NCBI GenBank assembly: GCA_024639625.1
Contig: JAHEIA010000106.1
Coordinates: 1-8,603, forward strand
Direction: 5' to 3'
Length of the DNA: 8,603 nucleotides
Origin: Chromatiales bacterium
GTDB lineage: Bacteria; Pseudomonadota; Gammaproteobacteria; Chromatiales; Chromatiaceae
The translations under genes were made by a program, and so were the position numbers. Under the pieces are notes generated by a model that worked only from the letters and a program-made list of their open reading frames with translations, was not told where the DNA came from and searched no databases. Every line of letters begins with the position of its first letter. The first letter of the stretch is position 1. Below are positions 6,258-8,603 of the stretch, piece after piece.

Positions 6258-6282
6258 GCCCCCCGCCTGGCTAGGCTATACG
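6256..6282 (+). promoter_or_regulatory. Weak candidate promoter of the exporter operon
   Basis: TTGCCC (6256-6261) and TATACG (6277-6282) are separated by a short 15-bp spacer, about 47 nt before the adaptor start. TATACG is the best -10-like sequence near the gene, but the -35 match and spacing are poor. The true promoter may lie elsewhere or need an activator. Confidence 0.25.
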
Positions 6283-6328
6283 AGGACGCCGGTGGCAAGT
6301 ATTCCCGGGACAACAAAAGGGCCGTGCC

Positions 6329-7483
6329 ATGATCCGCAAGACCTTGCGCTACCTCAGTTTGCTCCTGCTCCTGGTAGCGGCGGGCGCTGCCATCTGGTAT
6401 TCCACCCGACCGCAGCCGATAGCGGTCCTGGTGCGGGCCGCGGACCGGGGGATCGTGGAAGAAAGCGTGGCCAACACCCGGGCGGGCACGGTCAAGGCCT
6501 GCCGCCGCGCCAAATTGTCCCCCGGAATCGGCGGGCAGATCGCGGCGCTTGGCGTCCGCGAGGGGGATGTGGTGCAGACCGGCCAGCTGCTGCTGGAACT
6601 CTGGAACAAGGATCTCGCCGCGGAGTTGGAGCTGGCGCGCAGTGAAACCGAGGTGGCGGAGGCCAAGGCCTTGTCCGAGTGCCTGAACGCCGAGGTTGCG
6701 GAACGCGAGGCCGGCCGAGTCCGCAAGCTGAGCAAAAAGGGTGTCGCCTCGGAGGACCAGACGGACAAAGCGATCACCGAGGCCAAGGCGCGGCAGGCCG
6801 CGTGCCAAGCCGCTATCGCCACCTCGCGGGTGGGCGCGGCCAAGGCCCGGGTCGCGCAGGCGCAGCTCGAGCGCACACGCCTCGTCGCCCCATTCGACGG
6901 GGTCGTCGCAGAGATCAACGGTGAGCTCAACGAATATGTGACTCCTTCGCCGATCGGCATACCGACCCCCCCAGCAGTGGATCTGGTGGACAATACCTGC
7001 TTCTACGTAACCGCCCCGATCGACGAAGTCGACGCCCCCAAGATCGCGCCGGGGCTAACCGCAAGAATCAGTCTGGACGCCTTTTCAGAAGGCCACTTCC
7101 CCGGCGTGGTGCGCCGCATCGCCGACTATGTAGTTGACTTCGAGAAACAGGCACGCACCGTAGACGTCGAGGTGGAATTCTCCAACCCTCAGGACATCCG
7201 CCGCCTGCTCGCCGGCTATAGCGCAGACGTCGAGATCATCATCGATAGCAGCGAAAACAGCGTACGCATCCCCTCGGAAGCGGTCCTGGAAGGCACCCGG
7301 GTGTTTCTTTTCCTGCCGCAGGAAGGGCTGATCGAGACGCGCGAGATTACGGTCGGGATGTCCAACTGGGATTACACCCAGGTACTGTCGGGCCTGCAGG
7401 AGGGCGATCTGGTCGTCACCTCGGTGGACCGGAGCGGTGTGGAGGACGGGGCTCGGGCGGCGCTGGAAGACGAGTCGGAATGA
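6329..7483 (+). CDS. Periplasmic adaptor (membrane fusion) protein, MacA/HlyD type
   Basis: This 384-residue periplasmic adaptor of an ABC exporter bridges an inner-membrane permease and an outer-membrane channel. An N-terminal membrane anchor or uncleaved signal lies at residues 7-24 (YLSLLLLLVAAGAAIWY). A barrel-sandwich (lipoyl-like) half-motif follows (LSPGIGGQIAALGVREGDVV, 63-82), then a coiled-coil hairpin at about 95-184. Its tip carries R130, L134 and S141, matching the RxxxLxxxxxxS motif used by MacA/AcrA-type adaptors to dock on TolC. The returning half is LVAPFDGVVAEI (185-196), then beta-barrel and membrane-proximal domains ending near VVTSVDRSGVEDGARA. A proline-rich loop (TPSPIGIPTPPAVD, 205-218) lies between lipoyl and barrel domains. 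The start is ATG 6329, with AAAAGGG 7 nt upstream. The stop overlaps the ATPase start (ATGA). Confidence 0.92.
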   Translation: MIRKTLRYLSLLLLLVAAGAAIWYSTRPQPIAVLVRAADRGIVEESVANTRAGTVKACRRAKLSPGIGGQIAALGVREGDVVQTGQLLLELWNKDLAAELELARSETEVAEAKALSECLNAEVAEREAGRVRKLSKKGVASEDQTDKAITEAKARQAACQAAIATSRVGAAKARVAQAQLERTRLVAPFDGVVAEINGELNEYVTPSPIGIPTPPAVDLVDNTCFYVTAPIDEVDAPKIAPGLTARISLDAFSEGHFPGVVRRIADYVVDFEKQARTVDVEVEFSNPQDIRRLLAGYSADVEIIIDSSENSVRIPSEAVLEGTRVFLFLPQEGLIETREITVGMSNWDYTQVLSGLQEGDLVVTSVDRSGVEDGARAALEDESE

Positions 7484-8157
7484 TCGATCTACAGGCGATC
7501 GAGAGGGTTTTCGAGGTGGGCGAGGAGCAGGTCCACGCCCTGCACCGGGTGTCTCTGCGCTTTGCTGCCGGGGCCTATGCCTCGATCATGGGACCCTCCG
7601 GCTCGGGCAAGTCGACGCTGCTGAATATCATCGGACTGCTCGACCGTCCCACGGAGGGACGCTACCGGCTGGATCAGGTTGCTACGACGGAACTGGACGA
7701 CACCGAGCAGGCGCGCATTCGGCGGCACCAGATCGGTTTCGTCTTCCAATCCTTCCACCTGGTGCCCCGATTGACCGCAGCGCAGAACATCGAGCTGCCG
7801 CTGGTCCTCGCCGCTGTCGCGCCCGCCGAGCGCAAGCAGCGGGTAGCCGCCGCTTTGCAGGACATGGACCTGGCGGACCGGGCGGACCATCGACCGGATC
7901 AGCTCTCGGGTGGTCAGCGGCAACGCGTCGCCATCGCCCGCGCCACGATCATGCGCCCCCAGGTGATCCTGGCGGACGAGCCGACGGGGAATCTCGACCA
8001 CAGCTCCGGCAGCAGCGTGCTCGAGACGCTCGAGACCCTGAACCGTCAAGGCATCAGCCTGATCGTGGTCACCCACGATCCGGAGATCGGTCAGCGGGCG
8101 CGCCGCCGTATCCGCATGGTGGACGGAAGTATCGCCGAAGACTCGGAGTCCGCATGA
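7480..8157 (+). CDS. ABC exporter ATPase, MacB/LolD (3.A.1.122/125-like) type
   Basis: This 225-residue cytoplasmic ATPase would power the following MacB-type permease. It has Walker [10 protein letters not shown] (38-46), Q-loop Q90 in [14 protein letters not shown], signature LSGGQRQR (142-149), Walker [13 protein letters not shown] (162-173) and switch H199 in VVTHDPEI. The FQ-x-FHL-x-P and DEPTGNLD patterns are characteristic of the MacB/LolD/FtsE-like mechanotransmission group rather than of importers. The length is that of a stand-alone ATPase, so this system is split where E. coli MacB is a fusion. The start ATG overlaps the adaptor stop by 4 nt, and its stop overlaps the permease ATG by 4 nt, so translation of the three is likely coupled. 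Confidence 0.95.
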   Translation: MIDLQAIERVFEVGEEQVHALHRVSLRFAAGAYASIMGPSGSGKSTLLNIIGLLDRPTEGRYRLDQVATTELDDTEQARIRRHQIGFVFQSFHLVPRLTAAQNIELPLVLAAVAPAERKQRVAAALQDMDLADRADHRPDQLSGGQRQRVAIARATIMRPQVILADEPTGNLDHSSGSSVLETLETLNRQGISLIVVTHDPEIGQRARRRIRMVDGSIAEDSESA

Positions 8158-8603
8158 GAACCGGCGACCTGCTGCGCTTCAGCGGCCGCGCCCTGAACGG
8201 CTACCGCACCCGCACCGTCCTGATGCTGCTGGCGATGGCGATTGGCGTGGCTTCGGTGGTGATGCTCACCGCCCTGGGCGAAGGGGCGCGGCGCTATGTG
8301 GTCGGCGAATTCACGTCATTGGGGACCAACTTGGTGATCGTGCTCCCCGGCCGCTCCGAGACCACGGGAGGCCCGCCCCCGCTGCTCGGCGCCACGCCGC
8401 GGGATCTTACCCTGGAAGATGCTCTGGCGCTGGTGCGCAGCTCGGCAGTACGCCGAGTTGCCCCCATCAGCGTCGGTTCCGCGCCCGTATCGCACCTCCA
8501 GCTGGAGCGCGAGGTCACCGTTCTGGGTTCCACGGCCGAGCTCTATCCGGTGCGGCAGCTCAAGCTGGCGCAAGGAAGATTCCTGCCCCCGGGAAACCCC
8601 GAA
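8154..8603 (+). CDS. MacB-type ABC exporter permease, N-terminal part (3' truncated by window)
   Basis: The first 150 residues of a MacB/FtsX-superfamily permease are visible. The start is ATG 8154, with GGAG at 8145-8148 and a 5-nt gap, overlapping the ATPase stop. A short cytoplasmic amphipathic segment ([20 protein letters not shown]) precedes transmembrane helix 1 (about 22-42, VLMLLAMAIGVASVVML), then ALGEGARRYV and SLGTNLVIVLPGR, the typical entry to the MacB periplasmic core domain (MacB_PCD). Further family-like stretches are TLEDALALV and LKLAQGRFL. The remaining helices and the C-terminus lie beyond the right edge. Such permeases use ATP hydrolysis to drive periplasmic movements that push substrate through the adaptor and outer-membrane channel. 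Known substrates of relatives include macrolides, peptides and lipoproteins; nothing here specifies one. Confidence 0.92.
   Translation, partial: MRTGDLLRFSGRALNGYRTRTVLMLLAMAIGVASVVMLTALGEGARRYVVGEFTSLGTNLVIVLPGRSETTGGPPPLLGATPRDLTLEDALALVRSSAVRRVAPISVGSAPVSHLQLEREVTVLGSTAELYPVRQLKLAQGRFLPPGNPE

Larger units (their letters stand above)
5763..6328. other. Intergenic region of about 570 bp without a convincing gene
   Basis: Between gpmI and the divergently oriented exporter operon no frame on either strand gives a recognisable protein. Several open frames exist, as expected at high GC, but they are arginine- and proline-rich and lack conserved motifs. A stretch at about 5810-5910 on the plus strand has coding-like GC-ending third positions and reads QTFEVYAQMGRRPTDEPLR before losing that character, so it may be the remnant of a small gene. 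The right part (6221-6257) has a strong hairpin, and the last 60 bp hold the probable leader and ribosome-binding site of the next gene. No tRNA T-arm signature, T-rich terminator or tandem repeat was seen. Confidence 0.6.

Noticed and set aside
5519..6274. Long plus-strand open frame of 251 codons antisense to the gpmI start and running into the intergenic region
   Set aside because: Its first third is the complement of gpmI coding sequence, and the composition is arginine/proline-rich with no family motif. Only the short stretch near 5810-5910 looks coding-like and is reported separately.
6129..6332. 67-codon plus-strand open frame just before the adaptor gene
   Set aside because: It has no recognisable motif and no ribosome-binding site. 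It contains the hairpin and runs over the leader and start of the adaptor gene, so it is not called as a gene.

Overview
The window looks like a chromosomal stretch of a high-GC proteobacterium, most likely a gammaproteobacterium. Codon use is strongly GC-ending throughout, genes are tightly packed with many 4-nt ATGA/GTGA overlaps, and the protein families (NitT/TauT ABC importer, GpmI, MacA/MacB-like exporter) fit that group. No phage, transposon, CRISPR array or RNA gene was found. The lineage call is inference from family content, not from a marker gene.

Layout from left to right. (1) 1-1798, plus strand: the tail of a probable periplasmic substrate-binding protein, then an SsuC/TauC-type permease and an SsuB/TauB-type ATPase. 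Together they form an importer whose substrate cannot be read from this window. (2) 1829-3190: a divergent pair, a peroxiredoxin-like thiol protein (minus) and a TetR-family regulator (plus). Their 132-bp shared intergenic region holds overlapping back-to-back promoter candidates and two inverted copies of a TTGA-N8-TCAA element, the best candidate regulatory circuit in the window. (3) 3231-5716, minus strand: gpmI (cofactor-independent phosphoglycerate mutase) followed closely by a PfkB-family sugar-phosphate kinase, an apparent two-gene glycolytic operon. (4) 5717-6328: about 610 bp without a convincing gene, holding a candidate gpmI promoter, a possible gene remnant, a strong hairpin and the leader of the next operon. 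(5) 6329 to the right edge, plus strand: a periplasmic adaptor (MacA/HlyD type), a MacB/LolD-type ATPase and the start of a MacB-type permease, each overlapping the next by 4 nt. This is a tripartite-type exporter, and the adaptor carries a readable RLS (TolC-docking) motif.

No wholly new system is evident. The points most worth a second look are the twin inverted operator-like sites between the peroxiredoxin and TetR genes, a cysteine in the TetR protein at the position of the NemR redox cysteine, and the loss of the glutamate of the NXXE motif in the PfkB-family kinase.
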